Assembly: GCA_014084085.1 (NCBI GenBank)
Contig: NPFB01000155.1
Location: forward strand, 46,587 to 74,425
Direction of reading: 5' to 3'
Source: Hondaea fermentalgiana
Lineage: Eukaryota > Sar > Bigyra > Thraustochytrida > Thraustochytriidae
DNA: 27,839 nucleotides
Part shown: positions 16,607 through 26,506 of the stretch, piece after piece
Layout: each line of letters opens with the position of its first letter
Position numbering within the stretch: position 1 is the stretch's first letter
Translations under genes and position numbers: made by a program
Notes under the pieces: generated by a model
Databases searched by the model: none
What the model was told of the DNA's origin: nothing
The model's input: the letters and a program-made list of their open reading frames with translations, nothing else

Positions 16607-19600
16607 TCATAACTGCGGAGCGGTCGGGTGAACCGTGCCAGGCTTTTCTCGGCGACTAGCCATTACCTGGCGACGACGCGTCAAATCCGCCTCTGTAGGT
16701 GCAAAGATCTGACCATAGAACTCGACTGCAGCGGAAGGCAGGCAAGCGAGCGCGAGGACGCAGAACACTTGAGCCCATGCGGCAGGGTCCTCGAGAACCT
16801 TGATGATGCCAACGGCATTAGGTGATGAGGAAAAGAGACTCGGAAATGCAGTTGTCTCGGACCACAGTGCGAGCGTTCCAAACCAGAATACTGCAGAAAT
16901 TACATAGGCTCCGACCATGAGCCAGGAAATCGTCTTGGTGATGATCAGGAGACGCACGGCCACGACGGAGCAAACGCACCAATGCACAAGCGTCCCCAAA
17001 TACCAGATGCCGTGCGACTTGCCGTCGGCCGAGGTGACGCTGCCGGAAGCGCTGGAGAGAAGATAGAAGCAGCCAAAGACAATGATTGATGCATGCAAAA
17101 AACCTTCCAGGATCCATGTCCAGAAAATGCGTCTTGAGAAAAATTCTGCGCGCGCGCTACGAAGCGATCCACCCTGATATAGCTTCGGATTCCGCATACT
17201 GTGTTCATGGTCGACATCTTTGTCGAGGATGCCAAAGATAATGATTGGGATGGCCGTGTAAAAGATGTTGTAGCCCTGATAGAGCGGGTAGTCGAGGTAG
17301 AAAGCCTGGCCGCTTGCCAGACAAAGGAATGCATAAAAGAACTGCGGCAGTACGAGAACTGCGTTCTTGTAAAACATGTAGCAGACCAGAACTCCGACGC
17401 GACGTGCAGACCATCGACCATGAACGAAAAGCAGGCGCTGAAGGTATTTGAAACGAGCAATAGCAAAGTCCGCAGCGTTGGCCGCCTGGAGACCTTCCTG
17501 GCCATAGATGCCAATACCAACGTGTGCGCGTTGGATCATGGGCACGTCGTTGGCACCATCTCCGATACTGAGCGTCTTAATCCCGGGGTCGGAGTTTCGA
17601 ACGCCCTGCACGATGGTTGCTTTCTGGTCGGGACTTACGCGTGCGCAAATAACAGATTCGCAGCGGTTTGCAAGACGAAGAAAGTCGGACATGAGCCCAA
17701 AGGTGTCGAGCGCGTATATTGCCTTGGTATCGACTACCATGCAATAGACCTGCGTCGGCGGAGGCTTGTCCGACACCTGCTTCGTGAGCTCCTGTAGCCT
17801 GCGCTTTGTGTCGGCCGCTGAGATCGTTTCGTATGGAACCGACTCGAGGACAAGATACAAGAGCTCCATTTTGTGCGTCCAAAGCGCACACGAAAAGCCA
17901 ATATTGATGGCCGTGTCCACCTTGTCCCCTGTGAGCATCCATACTTTGATGCCTGCCTGGCGTAGTGCCGAGATGGTCTCTGGAACGTCTTCTTGCAGTC
18001 TGTCTTCGATTCCAGTGCAGCCAACAAGCTCAAGGTTGGTCTCAAGCTCTTCCTGAAGAGCCTCGATGCGCTCCTGTCTAGATGTAACACTCACTGCAGC
18101 GTCAACCATGCGCGAGTTCCACTTTTCGTATTCACTACGCGAAATGACCCGTCTGGCGAAGCAGAGGGTTCGCAAGCCTTCCGTAGCAAACGCATCGATA
18201 CTCTCAAACACGTGGGTCGCGGCGGATGAGTCTCGACTTGTCTTGGCAAGCCTGTCCATAATCACATTGTCTGCCCCCTTGCAGTAGAGAACGATATCCC
18301 CGGACACTGGATCCTCAATGACCACTGAGGATCGCTTTCGATTGCTCGTGAATTCCAGTACCTGTAGCACTTGGCATTTCACGTCTGTGACAGCCTCGGG
18401 GTTAAATAGAGAATGACTGCTGCCAATATCTGGCGAGGGATGAACTTCAAGAGTGAGGGAGTGTGGACCGCGTGCTTTCAGTCGCATTCCGCTCTCTTCG
18501 CAAGCTTGCACGAGGGCCCCCTCGTCGGGCGAGGAAGCGGAATATACGAGATCCCCGTTATCGAGACTTTCTGGGATGACGGTGTGATTGACCGCCATGG
18601 CAAACAGCAATTGTCGCAGCGCTGCCGCTTCTACGGGGTCTTTGCCCCGCAATCCTTGCGGGGCTCCATTTTCAAGACTACTGCGCCGACTTCTGTCGCT
18701 GCCTTCGGCACTGTTTTCGGCGGCGATCGCCTCTGCACCTTGTTTCGACTTGCTTCCACTTGAATTGTCGTCTGAAGCGAGAGAGTCGATAGTGGAGACG
18801 CGAAAACGGCTTGTGAGCGAGGCGCAGGTTCGAAATTTCATAATATTCGCCGTGAGGGTGCCTGTTTTGTCGGAAAAGACATGCTCCACACAGCCAAGCT
18901 CCTCATTAAGCTCTGAGCAGTTCACCTTGGTTGCCCGATCCGAAGGTGCATGATACATGCCGAGATCCCACGAGATAAAGAATCCCTGACCAAATTTGAC
19001 CATGTCGATGGTGACGAGCAGAGATATTGGGATGAAGTTGGTGAAGATGATAACGTAGTTGAAGAAGCGTAGCGTCATTTCTTCTGCAAATTTCTTGGGA
19101 GAGACCCAGAGGTAAAAGTAGTCTTCAATGGCCTCGGAGTGAACGCCCACCATGAGCGCCGCGCCCAGGCAGAGAAAGCACTGCATTGCAAAAATGTAGG
19201 TCATGAGCTGCTGCGCCATGGCCATGGCGGAGCTGGTTTTGAAGGTGCTTGTTGCCGCATTCAATTGTAATTTGGTTTCTGCACCGGCATAGACGACAAC
19301 GCCGACGGCCCAATCGGAATTTCGCAATTGCGAGCCACGCAGCAAGATGTTGCTGGAGGTGAGGGGGATCTGTACTCCAATGCCATCCTCTTCGTAAGAA
19401 AGTGCACCGTCGAAGCTCTCGAGAATTTTGTTGGGCAGGTTGCAGGTCACTTTGCACGATGCCCCGAGACTGTGCAGGCTCGGTGGGATTTGTGGGGGCA
19501 CCTGTCTTTGCTTGAGATTCGTTTCGCCGTCGAGACCTGCGGTCATGACGTAGACAACATTGTTGACCTGGTCTGCGCACTGAAGAAGGGCAATATCAGC

Positions 19601-20083
19601 GGGAATCATGTCTCTATTTTTGATTCGTACGACAGAGCCAACCTTGAGTGAGTCCCATGTGCGGGATGCAAAGTGCATTTCACCCGTGTCCTTGTCAGTC
19701 CGCTCGAGCACTTGCACGAGCCTGCTGTTTTCAATGCGGTCATATTTATGTCGAGACCAGTCCTCCAGCGCGTCCTTGAGGGCTGTGACGAGCAGGACAA
19801 AGGCGAGAGGGGACGCCATCGAAGGCTCGCCGCGCGTGATTGACACCTCCTGCCACATTTGCAGGAACATAATGAGAAGGAAGTACACGTTGGCGGCGCG
19901 ATGGAGTTGTTTATACGCGTTCAAGAAGATAAAGTTCCAGACTGTGTAGTAAGATGTGCGAATGGTATTATCCATGTGCTGCAGATGCGGCACTTGCTGA
20001 GCATCTGCTTTGCCAACAAGCTTGAGCGAGATCATACGGTACTCTGGTTTCGTCACGTTGGAGAGCATCCTGGTGAAAACCAT
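16607..20083 (-). CDS. P4-type ATPase, phospholipid flippase (ATP8A/Drs2-like)
   Basis: This membrane pump flips aminophospholipids from the outer or luminal to the cytosolic leaflet, driven by ATP. It has 1158 aa from ATG 20081-20083 and no introns. DGETNLK (185-191) is the actuator-domain dephosphorylation motif. PISLLVTIDMVKFGQ (352-366) is the M4 segment, with the P4-specific Pro-Ile-Ser-Leu and an ATP8A-like continuation. DKTGTLT has the phosphorylated Asp405, KGADN lies in the nucleotide-binding domain, MLTGDK follows, and GDGANDVPMIQ (841-851) is the hinge. About ten membrane segments are expected: two near residues 45-105, two near 290-370, and six after 890. P4-ATPases usually need a CDC50 subunit for export, and none is encoded here. 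The N-terminal cytosolic region is short (about 40 residues), so an upstream exon cannot be excluded. The C-terminal tail is short and lacks an obvious autoinhibitory segment. Confidence 0.95.
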   Translation of the reverse strand: MVFTRMLSNVTKPEYRMISLKLVGKADAQQVPHLQHMDNTIRTSYYTVWNFIFLNAYKQLHRAANVYFLLIMFLQMWQEVSITRGEPSMASPLAFVLLVTALKDALEDWSRHKYDRIENSRLVQVLERTDKDTGEMHFASRTWDSLKVGSVVRIKNRDMIPADIALLQCADQVNNVVYVMTAGLDGETNLKQRQVPPQIPPSLHSLGASCKVTCNLPNKILESFDGALSYEEDGIGVQIPLTSSNILLRGSQLRNSDWAVGVVVYAGAETKLQLNAATSTFKTSSAMAMAQQLMTYIFAMQCFLCLGAALMVGVHSEAIEDYFYLWVSPKKFAEEMTLRFFNYVIIFTNFIPISLLVTIDMVKFGQGFFISWDLGMYHAPSDRATKVNCSELNEELGCVEHVFSDKTGTLTANIMKFRTCASLTSRFRVSTIDSLASDDNSSGSKSKQGAEAIAAENSAEGSDRSRRSSLENGAPQGLRGKDPVEAAALRQLLFAMAVNHTVIPESLDNGDLVYSASSPDEGALVQACEESGMRLKARGPHSLTLEVHPSPDIGSSHSLFNPEAVTDVKCQVLQVLEFTSNRKRSSVVIEDPVSGDIVLYCKGADNVIMDRLAKTSRDSSAATHVFESIDAFATEGLRTLCFARRVISRSEYEKWNSRMVDAAVSVTSRQERIEALQEELETNLELVGCTGIEDRLQEDVPETISALRQAGIKVWMLTGDKVDTAINIGFSCALWTHKMELLYLVLESVPYETISAADTKRRLQELTKQVSDKPPPTQVYCMVVDTKAIYALDTFGLMSDFLRLANRCESVICARVSPDQKATIVQGVRNSDPGIKTLSIGDGANDVPMIQRAHVGIGIYGQEGLQAANAADFAIARFKYLQRLLFVHGRWSARRVGVLVCYMFYKNAVLVLPQFFYAFLCLASGQAFYLDYPLYQGYNIFYTAIPIIIFGILDKDVDHEHSMRNPKLYQGGSLRSARAEFFSRRIFWTWILEGFLHASIIVFGCFYLLSSASGSVTSADGKSHGIWYLGTLVHWCVCSVVAVRLLIITKTISWLMVGAYVISAVFWFGTLALWSETTAFPSLFSSSPNAVGIIKVLEDPAAWAQVFCVLALACLPSAAVEFYGQIFAPTEADLTRRRQVMASRREKPGTVHPTAPQL

Positions 20084-20279
20084 CTTGACGTGTGGACAAG
20101 GAGACGGAACTGGGAGGGGTCCAGTTCACTCGCGCGGCGCGTCAAACCACCGACGCGCCGTCTTCCCTCCCTCGACGCGCGACTTGTAGAGCGCGGCCAG
20201 ACCAGCAGGTGTGTGGTGATCGTTCGTCGTCGTAATGTGTTGCTTTGTATGTTGTTTTTATTTGAGTAGGCTCCGACCA

Positions 20280-20842
20280 GGCAGCCAGGCAGGCGGGGAG
20301 CAGGTTTTTCTCGCCGCGCTTGGGTTCGTTCGTCTTGTACACAGCCTCTGCCGGCCACGTGCGTGCTTGCGTACGTACGTGAGTGCGTACGCACGTGCGT
20401 GCGTGCGTGCGTGCGTGTTGTGGCGAGGGGCGGCAGGCGCGCAGAGGCACCGCGACGCCACGATGATGTTGTGGCCACCGCGCCACGTTGTTGCTTTCTC
20501 TCTCGTCTTTTGCCGTGCGAGCGTCACCTCAAAAAGAAGCAGCTTGGCAAAGCAGAGGAGTGCAGGAGGCGCTCGCTCTCGTAAAAGCGTTGAGACACCG
20601 CACCTAGCGCTGGCATTAAGATGGCAGATCTCGCAACGCCTCGCTCCGCAACGCCTCGCTCAACGCACTGGACGTATAACGCGCGCACACAAAAGACACA
20701 GCTCTTGCAAGGCTCGCGTTGGCGTCGACAAGGATGTCTTACCAGATCACAGTGCCAGCAGCGGTCATTCGCATCGCGGTGGCACTTGCCTTCAGAGCAG
20801 CGATCGTACCGGCCAGGCGAGACGGGCAGCCAGGCAGGCGGG
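20280..20842. repeat. 18-bp direct repeat pair
   Basis: GGCAGCCAGGCAGGCGGG occurs at 20280-20297 and again at 20825-20842 in the same orientation, 545 bp apart. The unit is itself built from GGCAG and CAGGC sub-repeats. This may be a small segmental duplication or two copies of a regulatory motif. Confidence 0.6.
20357..20418. repeat. Alternating purine-pyrimidine GCGT/GTAC tract
   Basis: About 60 bp of nearly perfect alternating purine-pyrimidine sequence (GTGCGTGC, GTACGTACGT, GTGCGTGCGTGCGTGC) lie upstream of the P4-ATPase gene. Such tracts can adopt Z-DNA and often flank promoters. Confidence 0.85.
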
Positions 20843-22153
20843 CAAGAGAAGAAAAGAGAAAAAGACACGGGGTGTGCAATGGAGAGAGGAGGCAGCGACT
20901 CTCGCCAAGCGAAGGCTAACTCCGAATTCACAGTCAAGTTAGTGGGAGAGACGCTGCCTTCCAGATGCGGCTCAGCGCCCTTTCTGTTTTCAGCCTTTTC
21001 GCACCGACCCTGCAAATAATTGGTCCAACGGATCTCTGGCGGGGAAACCGTCATCTAGCCCGATAGGCCGTTTTGGATGGGACCTCGAATGGCCCGCTCC
21101 TCAGGTCTTTTTTAAGCGCCGCCGCGATGCAATGACGCCACAGCGAGTGAGAGATCCGCGTCGGTTGAGGATTGAGGCGCCAAGGCCCTCGAGTAACGAC
21201 TCGAAGCGAGTCTCCAGGCATTCTTGTTACCCCTACCGCAATCGACTGCAGACTTGTATATAGTGGAAGGTCACGCCTGCATGGACGCCTGCGGATACCT
21301 GTTTGGCGGAGTTGGTTGGTGGAATTGACTGGCTCTCCCAATAGAAGACCACTTGATTGGTCAGAGCCCGCTTGCTTTGCTTGACATAAGCCTTGAGCAG
21401 TGATAGCAGCCATCGTGCTACGGTAACGACGGTCTGTCTCTCTACCCGCACAGAGACCCACACCCCATCGACGGGCGTCATATTGTCCCTTTACCAAAAA
21501 CGCACACCCTCCCCGCACCGTGGGTGCTGCGGGAGTAAGTTGAACCGCGCCCGTCTTTTCCTTTCACATCGGAGGTCTTCGAGTCGAATAAGTGCTCACT
21601 GCATCGACGGCGGCCTCGGCCGAGCGAAGCGGGCGCGCGCCCCGCGAAGGACGACGCGCGAGCGAGCGTCTGCATCAGGCGCGCAAGTCGCAGTCCGCAA
21701 GGCCTGCGCAGCCGCAGGCGTCACGTAGAGCTCCTGGTCTGCGAGGTCTACAATCACACACAGTGGTCCAGATCTTGCGCGTTGCGATGCGGTGCGATGC
21801 GACGCGACCTGGTGTGACTAGCAACGACGCGCACACACGATTCATAATAAGTTTTATACACACGCAAAAGGCGTGCACGTGCTGCGCACACTGATCGCCG
21901 CAAGAGAAGAAGAAAGCGCAGCAGCAGATGGGCCTGGAGTAAATGAAGCGAAGTCCTGCTGCCTTGCGGCGCACGACGCAGAACGCGATCGTGGAGATTT
22001 CGCAGCAGCCGGCAGCACGGTGGCCGGCAGCGCGCGCTCTCGCGCGCTCAGACGCCGCTCGCGCTTGGGCCCTGCGCATCGTCCGTGAGCCCGAGTGTGC
22101 GTGAGCTCGGGCACGAGGAACGCGAGGAAAGAAAGACGGAATCGAGCTCAGCG

Positions 22154-24844
22154 ATGTCGAGGCGACTGCAGCTCGACGGGCCGGAGGCGGACTCGCTCGA
22201 GACGCTCGAGGCGGATGGAGCCCAGTCCACGCTGCGCAGGCGAATGCAAGTCGAGGAGGCCGAGAGGAAGGAGGCGCAGCATGCCATGCAGCGCAGGGTC
22301 GTTCAAAGCATTCGTCTTACAGGTAGCAATGTCGCCCGCGTGGGTTCTGTAAGGGCGGCCAAGGCCGGCGCTCTCCTCGAGACGCTTCGAGGCTCGGTAC
22401 GCGTGCAAAGACTTTCATTAGCGCGCTCGAGTCTGAGCTCTGCGCGAAGTCGGAGTGTTACCGCAAATGGGGAAGAAGACGGTGATCAAGATGATTCGAG
22501 CGAAAACTGGGTGGACAATCCGCTTGAAAGCAGCGAGAACTCCCCGCTTGTGAGTCGCTACGGCCAGATCGACGTCACAGATGAGGCTCTTGAGCTTCAA
22601 GATGGCTCATACAATGTGCAAATCTTCGAAGACGTGGCACGCTTCGGGGACGATCACGAGACGGCGCACCCGCTCTTGAGCGGTCCACGCGAGTTCTATC
22701 GCGTCTTCCCCGGCAAGGTGGCTCTGCTGGTGCGTCTCCTCAATCTGTGCGCTTCTGGTGACACGCGCTTCACGGCAGGGTCGCTCTATGTCCGGTGTGC
22801 GCAAACGAAATCATCATGGATGGGAAAAAAGCTCGTTCAAGCAGATCCGGAGGAAAGGGATTTTTCGCGTTTACGCATGTATGATGACAAGACATTTCCA
22901 GCGCTCGTGCAAGACTTTCAAAGCCCCGCATGCTTTGTGGCCCAGACAGACGGACGGCAACAGGTGTTTTACGACGCAATAACGGAGGAGATCCCATTTA
23001 AAGATCTTATCGTGGTCAATCGCGTCAGTCTCGGCATTGCCCGAGCGGCTGAACACGCCTACGCGCTGTACGAACAAGAAGGCAAATTTTCGCTTGAAAA
23101 GTTCTGGTCCGCGCCAGCGAGGAGTCAGGTCATCAACTTCGCACACAGACTCGGAGAGCTCCTCGAGCACATGCTCCGGCTTCCACAAGCCTTTCCTATT
23201 TCGCATATTGGCGGATTCCGACATGCCCGCATGCACCGATATACGATCATGGTGCCAACAGCAGTCAAGATGAACCCTCCGTCTTCGCACCACCGAGCGC
23301 AAGAAGGCAGCCGCGCGACGAGCGTCCAGCGTGGCGGTTCACAAGGTACAAGGGCCGATCTGCGGCTCGACGCATATGAGATTTGCGAAGTGATCCCGCG
23401 CAAGGGTTTTGAGGCCATTGTTTTGGCCGAGTGCACCAGCTCTGTGGAGGAAAGTCACGCATTGGCGACCTTGAAAGGCTCAACGCTCTTGGTGTCTTCC
23501 CCGCTCTTTGCGTACTATGTGCGAGGCGGAGGGCCTCAGTATCCAGACCCAGACTACGACCTTACACTGGCCGTCTCGATGTTTTTTGGGCAGCCATGCG
23601 TGGACCGCACTGGTACTATCGTTGACCATGAGGTGCGTCTCTCTCCGGCCGATCCGTTGCCGCGTGTGCATCTTGGCTCGCAAACGCGGCGTTATGTAGA
23701 CGGTGTACTTGTTTCGGCTGTGCAAGACGCGTTCGACAATCTTGCAATGGCCACACCAACAATCCTCTGGCAGGCCGTGGAAGACTCTGGTGTCTCTGCA
23801 CTCATGCAAGAAGGCGCGGCGAGGATAATGCAGCAGATTGAGGGCGGTAACGCCACTGATATTGAAATTCTTCTTGACGAGGACCCGGCGACGATTGCAG
23901 CGCTGTTTGCGCTCGTGGATCTCGGTTGGGAACGCTTTCAACGCAACCAAATCCTTATTCGCGTTGTATACGTTGCCCGTGCCGTCCCTGAAGAAGTATT
24001 GGCTGCTGTGGAGGGCCTGCGGGCAAGCAACCCTGCTTGGGAGCACATCGTAGAGCTCTACGCCTATGAGAATGCGGACCTGTCTGAAATGCTCAGCTTG
24101 GACGACTGTGTGGTTGTGTCGTGCGCGCACGCCGACCTTGTATTTGGTTCGCCTCACTACCAGTCTTTCTTTGTGCGTCAAAAGGGAAACGCGTTTTGTG
24201 GGGCGGAAGCCGGGGCGGGGCAACTCGACAGCAAGTGGCAGGCCGCAGTTCGCAAGGAAATACAGCGCCGCAACGTGGTGTCCGCGAACAATACGGAATC
24301 CTTGTTGCGGCTCTTGCGGCTGCAGGCGGACCTTGCACCGTTTACTTTGGTGACGCTGCGCGACTACCTGTGGTGGGCGAACTTCACCATGCTTTGGAAC
24401 AAGGCGAGCGTGGACTTGATCTCTCGCATTCCGTCGATGAATGCGCGGAGGGTACAAAATGTATTTCAGTTTTACCGCAGTGATGGATGGCAGCGCTGGG
24501 CCCTGGACATCACGCACCACGCAAAGCTTAAATTCCCGCGGTCCAAGTCCGGCCACCAAGCTCATCACTACAAGTTACTGCTCAAGGCTTTTACGGACCG
24601 CGTATGTGCCTCATGTGGCGTCGGGGACCGTGAGCGAGCGGGTTTGATGTGCTCAAACCCCTTTGCGACGGGGGGTGCTGGTGACGCGCATTTCCAGGCG
24701 GAGACGCTGAGCTCTCTATCCACTGCGTTTGCGGTGACCAGCGACTATGAGGTCGTTCGTTTTGGGCGCAGTTCGCACCTTTTGGTCGACTTGCAGCTTG
24801 CCTACGCAGGCGACGCACTCGCTCATTTCCTGCGGTCGAGCTAG
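22154..24844 (+). CDS. Large protein of unknown function (896 aa)
   Basis: I do not recognise this family. The frame opens at a GTG (22085), but the first ATG is 22154 (MSRRLQLDGPEADSLETLEA), giving 896 aa without introns. Residues 1-130 are Arg/Ser/Glu-rich and probably disordered, with tandem basic helices. Residues 175-430 look globular (HPLLSGPREFYRVFPGKVAL; GQPCVDRTG appears later, near 480) with a disordered insert near 375-400. Residues 540-700 alternate predicted strands and helices (ILLDEDPATIAALFALVDLG, ILIRVVYVARAV, CVVVSCAHADLVFGSPHYQS), like a Rossmann-type alpha/beta core. Near residue 820 a CxxC (CASCG) followed by a further Cys could bind metal. No signal peptide or membrane helix is evident. 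It is transcribed away from the P4-ATPase. Likely lineage-specific. Confidence 0.8.
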   Translation: MSRRLQLDGPEADSLETLEADGAQSTLRRRMQVEEAERKEAQHAMQRRVVQSIRLTGSNVARVGSVRAAKAGALLETLRGSVRVQRLSLARSSLSSARSRSVTANGEEDGDQDDSSENWVDNPLESSENSPLVSRYGQIDVTDEALELQDGSYNVQIFEDVARFGDDHETAHPLLSGPREFYRVFPGKVALLVRLLNLCASGDTRFTAGSLYVRCAQTKSSWMGKKLVQADPEERDFSRLRMYDDKTFPALVQDFQSPACFVAQTDGRQQVFYDAITEEIPFKDLIVVNRVSLGIARAAEHAYALYEQEGKFSLEKFWSAPARSQVINFAHRLGELLEHMLRLPQAFPISHIGGFRHARMHRYTIMVPTAVKMNPPSSHHRAQEGSRATSVQRGGSQGTRADLRLDAYEICEVIPRKGFEAIVLAECTSSVEESHALATLKGSTLLVSSPLFAYYVRGGGPQYPDPDYDLTLAVSMFFGQPCVDRTGTIVDHEVRLSPADPLPRVHLGSQTRRYVDGVLVSAVQDAFDNLAMATPTILWQAVEDSGVSALMQEGAARIMQQIEGGNATDIEILLDEDPATIAALFALVDLGWERFQRNQILIRVVYVARAVPEEVLAAVEGLRASNPAWEHIVELYAYENADLSEMLSLDDCVVVSCAHADLVFGSPHYQSFFVRQKGNAFCGAEAGAGQLDSKWQAAVRKEIQRRNVVSANNTESLLRLLRLQADLAPFTLVTLRDYLWWANFTMLWNKASVDLISRIPSMNARRVQNVFQFYRSDGWQRWALDITHHAKLKFPRSKSGHQAHHYKLLLKAFTDRVCASCGVGDRERAGLMCSNPFATGGAGDAHFQAETLSSLSTAFAVTSDYEVVRFGRSSHLLVDLQLAYAGDALAHFLRSS

Positions 24845-25879
24845 GTCTGAAAAGCATACAACACACTCGGGCTTACTTACAAGCGGAGAAAAATACGTCG
24901 ACCCCCTCCGCCTTCCGTCCGAGACTGTCCGCATATTTGCCCAGCGTACGTATTATAGTTTCTTTCCATTTTTTCCCTTTTGTACGCACGACAGTGAGAG
25001 TGGCCGTGTCGCCAGCAGCTAGGTGGCGGAAGGACTTTTTCCTTCGCTCATGTACGGAAGCTGGAAGAACGCAGGAGCAGCGCTACCTTTGGGCAGGTGT
25101 AGTCATTTATGGCCAGCCTGCTCAGGTTATTATGAATTTCTATCCTTCCTTTTTTGTTCATAAAGCATTTGCTCAGCTAGAGCGAAGCTTACCCCGCCAT
25201 AGGTCTCTACGACTAGAGTCCGTCAGCCGCACGCATGCTGCTTCCTTTTCAAAAACGCGACCGCGACGATGGCGCAACGCAGCCGCGATGATGGGCTATG
25301 CCTTGCTGGTAGTGACCGCGGGCCCCCGCTGACTTCTTCCTTTTCACCCCTTCCCACTCCCCGCCGAATGTTCTGGCCGTGCCACTGCCGCTCGCAGTCG
25401 CCGTCGCGATCACGGCCACGCAGCGGTGCCCGCTGCTGGTCCTCCTCCCCGCTCCAGTGCGCGCGCGGCCCCGTGCTCGCGCGGGCAGCCGGGTGCGCGT
25501 CTCCTCGCTGCGTTGCTTGCCGACCGCCTCGCAAAGGCCGCGTGGCTGGCGCCTGAGAGCGCGCGACTTGATTGCGCCCTGCAGTGCCAGCAGCAGCTCA
25601 GTGAGGGAACGCCACATCGGCCGCGCCGGAGCACCATGGCGCGCGGAGGAAGGCGCGCGCTGGAACCTGCGTCGCGGGGAGGAAGCTGCGCTGCGCCGTC
25701 GCCTCGGAGCGTCGCCGCGGCGTTTACGCGCTCCGAGGGATGGCATGGCGTGGCGCGGCGAGGGCCGGCCGGCCGGGAGCGAGGCCATGGAGTCGGAGGG
25801 GCCAGGAGAAGGGCGGCAGGGTTTGAAAGGCTTGATTTCTTGATTTCGTGTTTTCGTATTTTCGTGTTTTCTTGTGTTC

Positions 25880-25935
25880 TTGCTAGCTTGCTAGCTTGCT
25901 TTGGCGAGCTAGCTTGCTTTCGCTAGCTTGCTCGC
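25880..25935. repeat. GCTAGCTT / TTGCT degenerate tandem repeat
   Basis: TGCTAGCT units recur four times within about 55 bp, preceded by TTTCGTGTTTTCTTGTG-type T-rich repeats (25840-25880). The NheI-like palindrome GCTAGC appears several times. No coding support. Confidence 0.7.
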
Positions 25936-25965
25936 TGGTCGTGATGCTTGACGTCTTGAGAATTG

Positions 25966-26040
25966 CGATGCTGTGCTGCGCCGTGCTGTGCTGCGCGATA
26001 CGATGCAATGCGATGCAATGCAGTGCGATGCTGTGTTGCG
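25966..26040. repeat. GATGCTGTGCTGCG / GATGCAATGC repeat
   Basis: Imperfect tandem units of GCTGTGCTGCGC and GATGCAATGC alternate over about 75 bp, with the end (GCGATGCTGTGTTGCGC) resembling the beginning. This is typical slippage-generated repeat DNA. Confidence 0.7.
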
Positions 26041-26339
26041 CGAACGACCTTGTGTGTGGCTTCCTTTGGTTTGCTCCAGCTTTTAGCTTTTCGACCTGGT
26101 TTATTTTGCTAGTCGGCTTAGCTCCAACTTGCGTCCGGGGCCCTCGGCCAGCACCCGCAAGAGCTTGGTCACCTCGGCTAAGGACACCAGCCAGACGCGC
26201 TTTGCTCCGGGCCCTCGCACTCTCCCCGGCGGCCCAATCCCCAATCCCGCCCGCTACATCGCGACGCGATCGCGATGCGATCGGCAAAAGAAAAGACCAA
26301 CCTCGTGCCCGCTCGCCCGCCGTGACAAGGAACGGGTTG

Positions 26340-26506
26340 GCCCATCAATCGATCGATTCTCCAAGTCGCAGTCGATCTGGCAGCAGGGGGGAAGCTGCGG
26401 CGGCCCAGGCGGACAGTGTGTTCCAAAAGTCGCACTCCTCGACGCGTGAGTTGGTGATCGATCGATCGATCGATCGATCGATGGAGCAATCAATCGATTG
26501 ATTGGC
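26340..26506. repeat. ATCGAT-rich cluster including (GATC)6
   Basis: CATCAATCGATCGATTC at about 26343-26359 is followed by a perfect (GATC)6GAT run at 26456-26482 and the palindrome CAATCAATCGATTGATTG at about 26487-26504. Each is self-complementary and can form hairpins or cruciforms. Confidence 0.85.

Larger units (their letters stand above)
20084..22153. promoter_or_regulatory. 2.1-kb divergent spacer between P4-ATPase and the 896-aa gene
   Basis: I find no convincing gene here. The spacer contains a GCGT/GTAC repeat tract (20357-20418), an 18-bp direct repeat (GGCAGCCAGGCAGGCGGG at 20280-20297 and 20825-20842), and a short CGCAACGCCTCGCT duplication near 20632-20656. TATATA lies at about 21256-21261. 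GCGATGCG-type repeats lie around 21783-21806. Open frames such as the + strand stretch beginning MSYQITVPAAVIRIAVALAF at 20738 are isolated and unsupported. Both promoters are probably within this region. Confidence 0.5.

Noticed and set aside
17201..19949. Several + strand open frames of 100-200 codons inside the P4-ATPase gene
   Set aside because: They are antisense shadows of a well-conserved coding sequence on the minus strand.
20235..20942. 235-codon open frame and overlapping minus-strand frames upstream of the P4-ATPase
   Set aside because: They translate GCGT repeats and GC-rich spacer into Cys/Arg/Ala-rich text with no domain.
21027..21042. CCAACGGATCTCTGG, resembling a 5.8S rRNA segment
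   Set aside because: Only about 12 bases match and no flanking rRNA sequence follows, so this is chance.
22085..22153. Upstream 23 codons of the 896-aa protein
   Set aside because: The frame opens at a GTG. The first ATG is 22154, and eukaryotic initiation at GTG has no support here.
23871..23915. DEDPATIAALFAL as a nucleoside hydrolase active-site start
   Set aside because: The consecutive Asp pair required for calcium binding is missing and the following sequence does not follow the family.
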